From contig JAJBUQ010000039.1 in assembly GCA_020860245.1 (NCBI GenBank), positions 76,299 through 140,298 on the forward strand: a stretch of 64,000 nucleotides of DNA, in the 5' to 3' direction. The stretch comes from Rikenellaceae bacterium. Its GTDB lineage: Bacteria; Bacteroidota; Bacteroidia; Bacteroidales; Rikenellaceae. The position numbers and the translations under genes are program-made. Shown one piece after another: positions 43,625 to 52,380 of the stretch. Each line of letters starts with the position of its first letter. The stretch's first letter is position 1. Below the pieces are notes generated by a model. That model was not told where the DNA came from. It did not search any database and saw only the letters and a program-made list of their open reading frames with translations.

Positions 43625-46519
43625 TTATTCCGTCATCTTAACAGGGGTAAGAGTTACAGGCCCTGCAAGTCCGGAATTCTTGGGATCCCAGTTTGCTGCC
43701 GAGAATTTACCGTCAGCACCCCGGTTCTCAGCTCTTCTTGCTGACATATTGATGTTGTAGAAATTTCTCCACTGAATTCCGCGTCTATCCATGTCGATTA
43801 TTCTGTTGGCCATAAGATTCGACACCCTGACCGTCAGTCGGTCGTTGCCGTTAAACATATCTGCGGGAATCTCGATGGAGTATGGCTCGTTAAATAGCGT
43901 TCCTATATATTCGCCGTTCAGATATACCGATGCGCTCTCGTATACTCTTCCGAGATCGAGAATATACGCATCAGCATCAGCAGGAAGCTGATTAAGCGTA
44001 GTGGTATACTCAGCCGTTCCGGAGAATACTGCGTAGTCCCTGCCGTAATTCGTCCATGACTGAAGTTCCGCACCTTCGATTCGCTGAGGGAGAGTGGGGC
44101 CGCCTTTGATAAATTCGAGAGTCCAGTAGTCTTCCGACAGGGATATTTGATTCCCCGATTTTTCGTAAAACGGATAAACTTCTCCTGAATACTCCCCTTT
44201 AAAAGTCTCTATTACAAACGATTCATCAGGTCTCATTTGAAGGTAAATTTCAGTAGCTCCATTATGATTGCGTGTTCTCAGATACCCGGCTGTTCCGGTC
44301 ATAAGGTTGTACACCGCAGCCGAAGTGTATTCCGCATTGAGGGAGATCCAACCGTCGAATTGTTTGCCGGAGGAGTTTTTTATAAAATAATAGAAGTTGC
44401 CGTCCTCCTTGATTCTGCGGATTGACTGAAGTCCGGATTTGTAAATACTCTCGGCTTCGAGGCCGGAATTACCTATTAATTCTTCTTGTGAAACCGATAT
44501 AATTATTTTCCCTTTACCGTATTTTGCTTCCCTCCGGTCTCCATTCTCAACAAATGAGATTTTTTCTTTCAAGGAAGCCATTTTAGTTTTCGATTTTTCA
44601 AAATCCGCAAATCCAGGAACATCGGCAGGCAGACATTTATGAAACAGAACGGTAGCGCCCTGTTCTGCAAGCCGGAGGAGCTTCTCGAAGGTCTCTAACG
44701 GCATATAATGGGATTCAGGTACCATGATGACTTTGTAGCTGTTGCCTCTGGCAATAAGCTCTCCGTTCTTGTATGATACGCTGTTTAACTGTCTGTCCGT
44801 TATCGCATCCCATGAGTATCCGTTCTCGCTGAGGAACATTCCGTTCTCTTTCAGTGTAACTTCGTCGAAAAATTTGTTTGAGTGGAAATGTTGAAGCATA
44901 TTCCTTCCCGGAGTAGACCAAAGGTCGGATATGTTAAAATACAGCAATACGTCGTTGGAAGGTCTTCCGGATTGGAGGAAGCTCTGCGCGCGCGCAACAT
45001 ACTGATTAAACGCTCCGAAATCTTCCCAAAAACTGTTAGATGGATGGAAGTGCACCGCCGCATAGAATAACCAGCCCGGCCATTCCGCGTCTTCCGGAGA
45101 GTAAGCAGTTCCGTGATACACTACATGGTTCACGCCTGCGAGGAAATATGTGTCTATGGCATCCTTCACATCACCGAGCGACGATTCGAAATGATCGTTG
45201 AGCCAGGTCGCAGACTCGCAGCCGACAATATTTTTTCCTGTCACATGGGCAGCTGATGCCGCGCTCTTAAGATTGACGAGTTCGCGTCCTTCGATCTCAG
45301 GTATGTCGCTCGCTGCGTAGAGGTCGAGAACATTTGCCGGAGCGCCGTGCGACTGGTTTCTTATCCCCTTGCCTTTGCCGGCAGCCCACTTCTGCCAGTG
45401 CCCGGTGAATCTTTCGAGAAGCAGGTCGCTGATGGTCGCGCGGTAGTCGTACAGCACTCTTATGTTTATCTCCTCCTTATCCAATCCGAGAAGCGCGGGT
45501 ATATACTGTTTAAGGTCGTATCCGCGGAGCTTCTTGAACTCTTCGAAGAACATCGGAGTCCAGTTGGAATCCCCTTGGGCGTCGTCCACCTCGTAGGAGT
45601 CGTTAAAAAAGTGCCTTATGTGGCTGATGTCGTAACCTTCGAATGCTTCGTCGAATTTAGCTAAATATTTATCGAGCGCGTCCGTCGAGAAGTGATCGAT
45701 GGCAAATCCTTCACCGCCCGGTCCCGCACGTTCCACCATTTTGCCGTGGTTGCCTTGAAACAGTGCGCAGACTATCCATTCACCGCCTTCCGGAGCCGTC
45801 CATTCGAGCCTGCCGTCTTTGACCTTATCTGTCAGGTCGATAACTTCCGTAGTACCATCGTTTCCGGCTCTGTTAGCAGTGATAAGGAATAAAGTAAGTT
45901 CTTCCGGATACCTTATCTGGTCGAAGGCGTGTTCCTGGAGATCCCCATTTGCGGTATAAGGCTTCTTCACCTGTTCTATCGTGAGTTTATTAGGACCTTC
46001 CATGCGCAGAACGGGCCGTTGGTCGTATTTAATCGTCTCGGATAGAGTGCTGCCTCCTTCGACCCTGAAGACCTGCGAAGCCATATATTTACTTACCGAT
46101 TCCTCTTCGACCCATGGCCCTCCGAAGGGCCAGCCCGAAGCATTGGCAAGGTCTACACCCATATCGAGGCTCCTGGCTTTGTCGAGAGTATAAGCCAGTT
46201 TATCCATCCACTCCGGCGATAAATATTCGATGAACATATCTTCGGTTTCGCGGACCCCGTATATAGGTGTTATCTCCACACCGCCCAAACCTGCCTTATG
46301 GTATGTCTCCAGAGTATAATTCAAACCCTCTTCGGTAACCGCACTTCCATGCCACCACCATCTGGTCCACGGTTTGGTTTCATAAGTTACTTCAGGCCAC
46401 TCGATTTTGCCTGTCTCAGCTTTAAATTTAGTTTTGGTCTCTCCGCATCCGGACAGTCCCGTTGCCAAAATCAGCGAAAGAACCGTTACGGTTACTGAAC
46501 TGATAAATTTTTTAAGCAT
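43625..46519 (-). CDS. GH106-family alpha-L-rhamnosidase, lipoprotein
   Basis: The 964-residue protein carries a lipoprotein signal (LSLILATGLSGCG, Cys about 26) and is likely displayed on the outer membrane or in the periplasm. The start TRWWWHGSAVTEEGLNYTLE, then GLGGVEITPIYG and LANASGWPFGGPWV, is typical of the GH106 rhamnosidases of pectin-degrading Bacteroidetes, which release L-rhamnose from rhamnogalacturonan or related polymers. A C-terminal beta-sandwich (about 820-930: YILDLGRVYESASVYLNGEY, IGTLFNEPY) is a GH2-like sugar-binding domain. The ATG at 46519 is chosen over one at 46678 because the signal peptide starts there. It is divergent from the GH28 gene, 113 bp apart. Confidence 0.88.
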   Translation of the reverse strand: MLKKFISSVTVTVLSLILATGLSGCGETKTKFKAETGKIEWPEVTYETKPWTRWWWHGSAVTEEGLNYTLETYHKAGLGGVEITPIYGVRETEDMFIEYLSPEWMDKLAYTLDKARSLDMGVDLANASGWPFGGPWVEEESVSKYMASQVFRVEGGSTLSETIKYDQRPVLRMEGPNKLTIEQVKKPYTANGDLQEHAFDQIRYPEELTLFLITANRAGNDGTTEVIDLTDKVKDGRLEWTAPEGGEWIVCALFQGNHGKMVERAGPGGEGFAIDHFSTDALDKYLAKFDEAFEGYDISHIRHFFNDSYEVDDAQGDSNWTPMFFEEFKKLRGYDLKQYIPALLGLDKEEINIRVLYDYRATISDLLLERFTGHWQKWAAGKGKGIRNQSHGAPANVLDLYAASDIPEIEGRELVNLKSAASAAHVTGKNIVGCESATWLNDHFESSLGDVKDAIDTYFLAGVNHVVYHGTAYSPEDAEWPGWLFYAAVHFHPSNSFWEDFGAFNQYVARAQSFLQSGRPSNDVLLYFNISDLWSTPGRNMLQHFHSNKFFDEVTLKENGMFLSENGYSWDAITDRQLNSVSYKNGELIARGNSYKVIMVPESHYMPLETFEKLLRLAEQGATVLFHKCLPADVPGFADFEKSKTKMASLKEKISFVENGDRREAKYGKGKIIISVSQEELIGNSGLEAESIYKSGLQSIRRIKEDGNFYYFIKNSSGKQFDGWISLNAEYTSAAVYNLMTGTAGYLRTRNHNGATEIYLQMRPDESFVIETFKGEYSGEVYPFYEKSGNQISLSEDYWTLEFIKGGPTLPQRIEGAELQSWTNYGRDYAVFSGTAEYTTTLNQLPADADAYILDLGRVYESASVYLNGEYIGTLFNEPYSIEIPADMFNGNDRLTVRVSNLMANRIIDMDRRGIQWRNFYNINMSARRAENRGADGKFSAANWDPKNSGLAGPVTLTPVKMTE

Positions 46520-46632
46520 CCTTAGTAGTATTAGTTTCGTAATAATGACAAAGTTAAGTTTTGTATTTATAATAAAAAAAGATACTTTTAAATTTCGGAT
46601 TATATATACATTAAAACCAACTGAACTGAATA

Positions 46633-48245
46633 ATGAAGAAATTTTTAAAAGTGATGGGTGTGGCGGTAATCGCAGCACTCTGGATGGGAACCGGGAATTC
46701 CTATGCTGCTCCAGCAGGCGGATTCTACAATGTTAAGGATTACGGTGCTGTCGGAGACGGTAGCAATATCGATAGCGATGCCGTAAACAAGGCGATCGAG
46801 GAGGCATCTTCGGCCGGAGGAGGGACGGTTTATTTCCCCGCAGGAATATATTCCTGCTATTCGATAAGGCTCGATAACAATATCCGTTTATATCTGGATA
46901 TGGGTGCTGTTATTAAGGCTGCGATAGCCACCGGGCAGCGCGGTTATGATCTGCCGGATGAGAATCCGCACAACGAATATCAGGACTTCGGACACAGCCA
47001 CTGGAAGAACAGCCTTATATGGGGAATCGGGCTCCACGATATAGCGATCGAAGGGTACGGAACGATAGACGGAACCGAAGGTCTTGCGAGAGGCGAGCGC
47101 AGAATTCCAGGCATTAACGGTGCGAACAAGGCCATAGCTCTAAAGGAGTGCAGGGGAGTGGCTATACGTGATATATCGATGCTAATGTGCGGACACTTCG
47201 CACTGCTTGCGACCGGTGTGGACAATATGATACTCGATAACCTCACTGTGGATACAAATCGCGACGGATTCGACATAGATTGTTATTCGAATGTGTCGGT
47301 ACTTAACTGCCGTGTTAATACGCTTAACGACGATGCTATCGTTCTCAAGAGTTCTTACGGACTCGGATATGCCAAAGCGACTGAGAATGTTACGATAACA
47401 AACTGCATAGTTTCCGGTTACGATCCGGGAACCATGATCGACGGTACATTCGGACGTACCGTAGAGCGTGCCCCGGACAGGGACGGACCTACCGGACGCA
47501 TTAAGTTCGGAACAGAATCCAACGGAGGATTTAAAAATATAACGATAACAAACTGCGTATTCGACCGCTGCCGCGGACTTGCCATTGAAACTGTGGATGG
47601 AGGGATAATCGAGGATATTGTTGTGAACAACCTTGCGATGCGCGACATCTCGAACTCTCCTATATATATATACGTCATGGCAACCGCGCGCGCGGTCCGG
47701 AGGAATCAACTCCTGTCGCTAAGATAAGAAGAATAAATATCTCGAACGTGACCGTTAAGAATGCCGACTGCCGTTATGCTTCGATAATCGCAGGTATTCC
47801 GGGACATCCGGTCGAGGATGTGTTCCTTAGCAATATCCGCATCGAATATAAAGGAGTATTATCGATGGAAGATGCGGCGAATCAGCCCGAACATCTTATC
47901 AATAACTTCTTTACCCGTAACGAACCGAACGCTCCTCGCGATCCGTTCGATATTCCGGAGCGTGTGAAGGATTACCCTGAACCGAGTACGATGGGGATAC
48001 TTCCAGCCTACGGATTCTTTGTCCGGCATGCGAAGGACGTGGAGACGCACAATGTCAATGTAACTTATATCGAGGAAGATAACCGCGTTCCTTACTTATT
48101 CATCGACGTGGACGGACTGACATTCAATAATGTTAAAGGTGAGGCTCCGGCGAGGAGCCATATATTCCATTTTATGGACGTTTTGAATTTTGTTCCGCTC
48201 ACTCCGCTCGACCCCGAACGTTACGATTTCCCTAATATGGAGTAG
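46633..48245 (+). pseudogene. GH28 polygalacturonase-like gene, frameshifted at a (TA)6 tract
   Basis: The gene begins with a signal peptide (to about residue 25) and a GH28 parallel beta-helix: FYNVKDYGAVGDG, AGGGTVYFPAGIY, TVDTNRDGFDIDCYSNV and NTLNDDAIVLKS, the last two holding the catalytic Asp motifs. The frame from 46633 runs to 47727. At the TA tract (47661-47672) it shifts: from there the correct continuation (CGTCATGGCAACCGCGCGC onward) is in a different frame, giving RHGNRARGPEESTPVAKIRR and reaching the end at 48245. Removing one TA restores an open frame of about 536 codons. GH28 proteins cut galacturonan or rhamnogalacturonan. It may be a phase-variable gene, a dead gene or a base-call error. 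Confidence 0.8.
47661..47672. repeat. (TA)6 dinucleotide tract at the GH28 frameshift
   Basis: Twelve bases of alternating TA lie inside the coding region. Five repeats keep the GH28 frame; six break it. A (CG)5 tract at 47685-47694 lies 12 bp further. Such tracts are prone to slipped-strand changes. Confidence 0.9.
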
Positions 48246-48250
48246 GGTAA

Positions 48251-48274
48251 AAGGAGCGGTTTATACCGCTCCTT
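48251..48274. terminator. Bidirectional terminator hairpin
   Basis: AAGGAGCGG (48251-48259) pairs with CCGCTCCTT (48266-48274), between the convergent GH28 and sirtuin genes. Confidence 0.7.
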
Positions 48275-48965
48275 CTTTTAATTTTTCAGCCAGCAGGGGC
48301 AGACCCTCTGCCGAATTCATTTTTATTATTTCGATCTCGTTGCGGATACCGGATATGTCAGGAGTATTTGGATCGACGACATAGACCTTAATGTCCTCTC
48401 TTACATACCGTACCAGCGATGCCGCCGGATATACTGCCAGCGAGGTCCCTGCGACGACAAAAATATCCGCTCCGCTCACGATCTTAACCGCTGGTTCGAA
48501 CATCGGAACACTCTCTCCGAAGAATACTACGAACGGTCGTAATAACGAACCCTTAACGCATCGTGCCTCGGGATCCTGTTCCCACCCTTCGATAGGGTAA
48601 ACTAAATTCCCGTCCGCCGAACTGCGCAATTTTCTAAGTTCGCCATGAAGGTGGAGTATATTGGTGCTTCCCGCGCGTTCATGCAGATCGTCTATATTCT
48701 GAGTAATTATATGGACATCGAAATAATTTTCGAGTTCTTTTATCGCGTAATGCCCCGCGTTAGATTCTTTGCTTAACAATTCCCGTCTACGCATATTGTA
48801 AAACTCCAGAACCTGAGCGCGATTGAGTGCCAGGGCTTCCGGAGTACATACGTCCTCGATACGGTATTTGGCCCATAATCCGTCTTCGTCGCGGAATGTG
48901 CCTATCCCGCTGTCCGCGCTCACTCCAGCACCTGTGAATACCACCAATTTTTTCTTCCCGCTCAT
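48261..48965 (-). CDS. NAD-dependent protein deacylase (sirtuin, CobB-like)
   Basis: The 234-residue Rossmann-fold enzyme removes acyl groups from lysine using NAD. Motifs: VVFTGAGVSADSGIGTFRD, IITQNIDDLHERAG and the catalytic His in NILHLHGEL; then LRPFVVFFGESVP and VVAGTSLAVYPAASLV. The four zinc Cys of E. coli CobB are mostly lost: this region has a single Cys (PEARCVKGSLLRP), as I recall in Bacteroidetes homologues. The ATG at 48965 is chosen (MSGKKKLVVF), overlapping the TSCPD stop by 4 bp; a 49013 start lies inside that gene. Confidence 0.9.
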   Translation of the reverse strand: MSGKKKLVVFTGAGVSADSGIGTFRDEDGLWAKYRIEDVCTPEALALNRAQVLEFYNMRRRELLSKESNAGHYAIKELENYFDVHIITQNIDDLHERAGSTNILHLHGELRKLRSSADGNLVYPIEGWEQDPEARCVKGSLLRPFVVFFGESVPMFEPAVKIVSGADIFVVAGTSLAVYPAASLVRYVREDIKVYVVDPNTPDISGIRNEIEIIKMNSAEGLPLLAEKLKEGAV

Positions 48966-49228
48966 TCTCCGGATAAATATTTTTTCAATGCGTGTGCGAG
49001 TTGGTCCGGACATGAAGTACCCTTGCCTCCGCAGTCAATTCCTTCGAGGCGCTCAATGATTTTATTTATAGATAAACCGGAGGTAAGCGATGTAATTCCT
49101 TGAAGATTGCCGCTGCATCCGCCTGTAAACGATGCCTTCTCGACTATCCCTTCCGGGGTTATCGTTATATCAATTTTTTTCGAACATACTCCGCATGGGA
49201 AGTATTCTATATTTTTTGTCGTTTCCAT
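48962..49228 (-). CDS. TSCPD domain protein (TIGR03905-type)
   Basis: The 88-residue protein matches the short TSCPD family: FPCGVCSKKIDITI at the N terminus, FTGGCSGNLQGITSLTSG in the middle, and GKGTSCPDQLAHALKKYL at the end, giving the name motif. Its Cys residues could bind metal. Related domains sit at the C terminus of some ribonucleotide reductases; the free-standing protein has no known function. It is translationally coupled (ATGA) to the sirtuin. Confidence 0.85.
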   Translation of the reverse strand: METTKNIEYFPCGVCSKKIDITITPEGIVEKASFTGGCSGNLQGITSLTSGLSINKIIERLEGIDCGGKGTSCPDQLAHALKKYLSGE

Positions 49229-49240
49229 AATTTTTTAATT

Positions 49241-49843
49241 TTACAATCCTGCACAGTTCAATACGTCTGCAATGGTAGGGTAAGTGTCTTCTTTGTATTG
49301 TTTAATTTCGTGTTGAGGAATCCATTTGACTTCTGTAATATTCTCTTCCAATTGTGGAATTAGTTGTTCCGATCCGTGATAATTCATCGAATACCATGCG
49401 GCGGGTTTGGCAATCCATTCGCCGTTTAATTCATAAAGATGGCATGTCTCCGTTATAAATTCACCGGCAATCACACCGTTAATACCGCACTCTTCTTCCA
49501 CTTCGCGGACAGCGCACGATCTGCTATCCTCGTTATTTTCTTTTTTGCCTTTGGGAAGATCCCATCTGCCGAGCCTGCGGATCATAAGAATATCGCCGTT
49601 ATTGTTTCTAACAACGCCGCCTGCTGCAGGAACTATCCGGAAAAGCGATAAAATTTTCTCCTTAATTTCGTCCGTGCCGCTGCATAATAATACCGTCCGT
49701 TTGGTATTTTGAAGTTTTTGTAACAACTTTGTCCTTCCGACTTGACTTACGGTAAAATTTTCGTCGATAATAATATTTTTGTCGTACTTCGCCGCATCAT
49801 CGTCGATCACCAGTACATTATCGTTAAGATATATTTTATACAT
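49241..49843 (-). CDS. NUDIX hydrolase
   Basis: The 200-residue protein has an N-terminal domain of about 70 residues of unknown role (IYLNDNVLVIDDDAAKY) and a NUDIX domain with the full box GKKENNEDSRSCAVREVEEECG near 98-119, preceded by GDILMIRRLGRWDLPKG. It would hydrolyse a nucleoside diphosphate linked to X; the substrate is unknown. The C-terminal part (VKWIPQHEIKQY) is as usual. The start is 5 bp from the divergent pyrE start. Confidence 0.87.
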   Translation of the reverse strand: MYKIYLNDNVLVIDDDAAKYDKNIIIDENFTVSQVGRTKLLQKLQNTKRTVLLCSGTDEIKEKILSLFRIVPAAGGVVRNNNGDILMIRRLGRWDLPKGKKENNEDSRSCAVREVEEECGINGVIAGEFITETCHLYELNGEWIAKPAAWYSMNYHGSEQLIPQLEENITEVKWIPQHEIKQYKEDTYPTIADVLNCAGL

Positions 49844-49846
49844 TTG
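49839..49846 (+). promoter_or_regulatory. -7-like element (TACATTTG) overlapping the NUDIX/pyrE starts
   Basis: It matches TAnnTTTG on the plus strand but ends only 3 bp before the pyrE ATG. If used, the transcript would start at or near the A of the ATG (leaderless). It overlaps the first codons of the NUDIX gene on the other strand, so it may be chance. Confidence 0.3.
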
Positions 49847-49848
49847 AA

Positions 49849-50481
49849 ATGAGTAATATTAGTAAAGAAATCGCTGATAGCCTTCTGCAAATTAAGGCAA
49901 TAAAATTAAATCCGGCAAACCATTTTATATGGGCGTCGGGATGGTTCTCACCGATATACTGCGATAACCGTAAAATTCTGTCGTTCCCGGAGGTTCGGAG
50001 ACAGGTTTATAAAAGTTTTGCAAAGATAATATCCGAAAAATATCCCGATACGGATGTGATTGCAGGCGTAGCTACCGGAGCGATCGCACATGGTGCCTTA
50101 GTTGCGGAAGAGATGGACATGCCGTTCATATATGTGCGTTCTTCCCCTAAATCTCACGGTCTTACGAATCAAGTCGAGGGAAGCTATAACAGGGGCGATA
50201 AGGTTGTAGTTATCGAAGATCTCGTCTCTACCGGAGGAAGCAGTCTGAATGCTGTCGAGGCGCTGCGCGACGCAGGATGCGAGGTGATGGGGATGGTTGC
50301 TATATTCACTTACGGATTCCCCGACGCGCAGGAAAATTTCGAGAAGGCAGGGGTTAAGCTCGACACACTGAGTAATTACGGAACCATGATCGAACTCGCG
50401 ATTGAACAGGGATACGTTAAACCGGAAGAACTCGAAACCTTGCAGGAATGGAGGAAGAGCCCTCAAACCTGGAAAAAATAA
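49849..50481 (+). CDS. pyrE: Orotate phosphoribosyltransferase
   Basis: The 210-residue enzyme makes orotidine 5'-phosphate from orotate and PRPP in pyrimidine synthesis. It shows FIWASGWFSPIYCDNRKILSF at the N terminus (substrate loop), TDVIAGVATGAIAHGALVAE, and the PRPP motif VVVIEDLVSTGGSSLNAVEA. Length is normal. Its ATG is 5 bp from the divergent NUDIX start, so its 5' untranslated region must be very short or absent. It leads a compact plus-strand set with an SRPBCC protein, lspA and a thioesterase. Confidence 0.95.
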   Translation: MSNISKEIADSLLQIKAIKLNPANHFIWASGWFSPIYCDNRKILSFPEVRRQVYKSFAKIISEKYPDTDVIAGVATGAIAHGALVAEEMDMPFIYVRSSPKSHGLTNQVEGSYNRGDKVVVIEDLVSTGGSSLNAVEALRDAGCEVMGMVAIFTYGFPDAQENFEKAGVKLDTLSNYGTMIELAIEQGYVKPEELETLQEWRKSPQTWKK

Positions 50482-50485
50482 TAGC

Positions 50486-50896
50486 ATGGAAAAATACGTA
50501 AGTAAGCAAGTTAAAATAAATAAACCGGCATCGCTGGTATATACGTTAATGTCCGACTTTAACAATTTTACTCCGATGGTTCAGGATAAAGTCGAAGACT
50601 GGCATGTAGAGGGGGATACCTGTTCGTTTAAAGTTAAAGGATTTACCGCGTGTTTGCGGATGCTGGATAAAACTCCGTACGAGTGCATCAAGATTACCGG
50701 AGACGAGGGATCTCCGTTCGAATTCTTTTTCTGGATACAACTTAAACAGATTGCAGATAACGATACCCGTATGAGGCTGACAATCCACATCAAGTTGAAT
50801 ATGATGATGAAAATGATGGTAGGGAAAAAACTGGAAAAGGGCATTGACGATATGGCAGAAAAAATCGCAGAGGCATTCAATAATATTCCCGGATAA
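50486..50896 (+). CDS. SRPBCC (START/polyketide cyclase-like) family protein
   Basis: The 136-residue protein has a START-like helix-grip fold pattern: KINKPASLVYTLMSDFNNFT at the N terminus, a central beta region (CSFKVKGFTACLRML) and a long C-terminal helix (MAEKIAEAFNNIPG). The NMMMKMMVGKKLEKG segment is Met-rich. The fold binds small hydrophobic ligands; the function here is unknown. The ATG at 50486 lies 4 bp after pyrE; a longer frame starting inside pyrE is rejected. Confidence 0.75.
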   Translation: MEKYVSKQVKINKPASLVYTLMSDFNNFTPMVQDKVEDWHVEGDTCSFKVKGFTACLRMLDKTPYECIKITGDEGSPFEFFFWIQLKQIADNDTRMRLTIHIKLNMMMKMMVGKKLEKGIDDMAEKIAEAFNNIPG

Positions 50897-50907
50897 TCGG
50901 AAAAAAT

Positions 50908-51510
50908 ATGAAGAGAAGATATTTACTCCTATTTACAGTTGCCCTTCTGATTCTGGATCAGGTGGTCAAGATATGGGTTAAAACTCACATGACTCTGGAC
51001 CAGAGTTTTATGATATTCGGAGAATGGTTCCAGATAAGGTTCATCGAGAATCCCGGAGCCGCTTACGGATTCCAGTTCGGAGGTGAGTACGGTAAGTTAT
51101 TCCTGAGCCTGGTCCGTATAGCAGCAGTGGCATTCCTTGCATATTTTATCAATAGATTGGGCAAGCATAATGCTCCCAAAGGTGTGTTGATAGGGTTTAC
51201 GTTGATATTCGCCGGAGCGATAGGCAATATAATCGACAGCGCGTTCTACGGAATTATATTCAGTGAATCGACATTTTCGACCGTCGCGACACTGTTTCCC
51301 GACGGAGGTGGTTACGGTACGTTCCTGCATGGGAAGGTTGTGGATATGCTGCACTTCCCTATAATTAACAGCACATATCCGTCATGGTTCCCATTCGTAG
51401 GAGGGGAGGACTTCACTTTTTTCAGTCCTATATTCAACATCGCTGATTCATATATTACCATAGGTGTGCTATATCTTCTGTTGTTCCAGTATAAATTCTT
51501 TAAGAAATAA
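50908..51510 (+). CDS. lspA: Lipoprotein signal peptidase (signal peptidase II)
   Basis: The 200-residue inner-membrane aspartic protease cuts signal peptides of lipoproteins, of which this window has many. Four hydrophobic segments are visible (YLLLFTVALLILDQVVKIW; LFLSLVRIAAVAFLAYFI; GVLIGFTLIFAGAIGNIID; IADSYITIGVLYLLLF). The catalytic Asp residues are in GNIIDSAFYG and FNIADSYI. A loop of about 55 residues between them is longer than in E. coli LspA, as in other Bacteroidetes. Its stop overlaps the next start by one base (TAATG). Confidence 0.95.
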   Translation: MKRRYLLLFTVALLILDQVVKIWVKTHMTLDQSFMIFGEWFQIRFIENPGAAYGFQFGGEYGKLFLSLVRIAAVAFLAYFINRLGKHNAPKGVLIGFTLIFAGAIGNIIDSAFYGIIFSESTFSTVATLFPDGGGYGTFLHGKVVDMLHFPIINSTYPSWFPFVGGEDFTFFSPIFNIADSYITIGVLYLLLFQYKFFKK

Positions 51511-51917
51511 TGATTAGCTACGAATGCAAGATACGCGTGCGTTACGGAGAAACAGACCAAATGGGGTTCCTCTATCATGCCCGTTATATCGATTATTACG
51601 ACGTAGCGCGTACCGAGATGCTGCGTATTACCGGAACTTCTAACCGTGAGCTGGAAGAGAGCGGAGTGATGCTTCCGGTTCTTAAGGTGGAATCTAATTA
51701 CAGGAATCCAGCCTATTACGACGATCTCCTTACGGTTAAAGTGACGCTTAGTCAACTGCCGTCCGTTAAAATGAAATTTGATTATGAGATTTATCGTGAG
51801 AATGGAGAGTTGATTCATACCGCGAGCGTTACTCTTGCGTTTATGAACAGTGTTACAAAGAAGGCATGCCGCCCTCCGCAATGGTTCATGAATATTTTAA
51901 AACCATACTTTGATTAA
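51510..51917 (+). CDS. Acyl-CoA thioesterase, YbgC/FadM family
   Basis: The 135-residue hotdog enzyme has the YbgC signature VRYGETDQMGFLYHARYIDYY near residue 9, with the catalytic Asp, followed by ARTEMLRITGTSNRELEESG and PAYYDDLLTVKV. Substrates range from short-chain acyl-CoAs to 4-hydroxybenzoyl-CoA in the family. It is translationally coupled to lspA and closed by a 14-bp perfect terminator. It is in the same superfamily as the gene at 1163 but not a close copy. Confidence 0.88.
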   Translation: MISYECKIRVRYGETDQMGFLYHARYIDYYDVARTEMLRITGTSNRELEESGVMLPVLKVESNYRNPAYYDDLLTVKVTLSQLPSVKMKFDYEIYRENGELIHTASVTLAFMNSVTKKACRPPQWFMNILKPYFD

Positions 51918-51948
51918 CAAAAAGAGAGGCGACCGCCTCTCTTTTTGT
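51917..51948. terminator. Bidirectional terminator hairpin
   Basis: ACAAAAAGAGAGGC (51917-51930) pairs perfectly with GCCTCTCTTTTTGT (51935-51948) around GACC, starting at the thioesterase stop codon and shared with the convergent OsmC gene. Confidence 0.75.
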
Positions 51949-51962
51949 ACCGTGAAATATGC

Positions 51963-52370
51963 CTACCTGCCGTAGATATATTTTATAGTCTGTTTAGTCT
52001 CCGGATGAAGACTTTGAGCCACCGGACAGCTCTTTGCGGCCGATTCCAGAATCTTCTTTGTCTTATCGTCGTAGTCGTGAGGGAATGTTATCTCGACTAT
52101 AATCTCCGCGATTCTTCTCGGATTTGTACCCATGATCTTCGTGGCATCGACAGTGGTTCCGTCGATGTCGAATCCGTGAGTTTGTGCGGATATACCCATT
52201 ATCGTTAGCATGCAGCTACCCAGAGCCGCAGCTACCATGTCGGTAGGTGAGAAGCTCTCGCCCTTGCCGTGGTTATCTACCGGAGCGTCAGTGATGATTT
52301 TAGTGCCGGACTGCAAATGTTCGATCTCCGTTCTGAGCTCTCCCTTATAGATTGTTTTTGTAGTTGCCAT
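51963..52370 (-). CDS. OsmC family protein (hydroperoxide reductase fold)
   Basis: The 135-residue protein has an OsmC/YhfA-type pattern: DNHGKGESFSPTDMVAAALGSCMLTIMG with the conserved Cys near residue 53, and the second Cys in AAKSCPVAQSLHPETKQTI near residue 114. Members reduce organic hydroperoxides with these two Cys. It lies 10 bp after the IMP dehydrogenase start-side gene on the same strand order (guaB upstream), so it may be cotranscribed with it. Confidence 0.87.
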   Translation of the reverse strand: MATTKTIYKGELRTEIEHLQSGTKIITDAPVDNHGKGESFSPTDMVAAALGSCMLTIMGISAQTHGFDIDGTTVDATKIMGTNPRRIAEIIVEITFPHDYDDKTKKILESAAKSCPVAQSLHPETKQTIKYIYGR

Positions 52371-52380
52371 AATTTACGGA

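Noticed and set aside
46678..46736. Longer start of the GH106 gene and short plus-strand frames over 46407-46736
   Set aside because: The longer start would run into the divergent GH28 gene and bury the signal peptide; the plus-strand frames are shadows of GH106.
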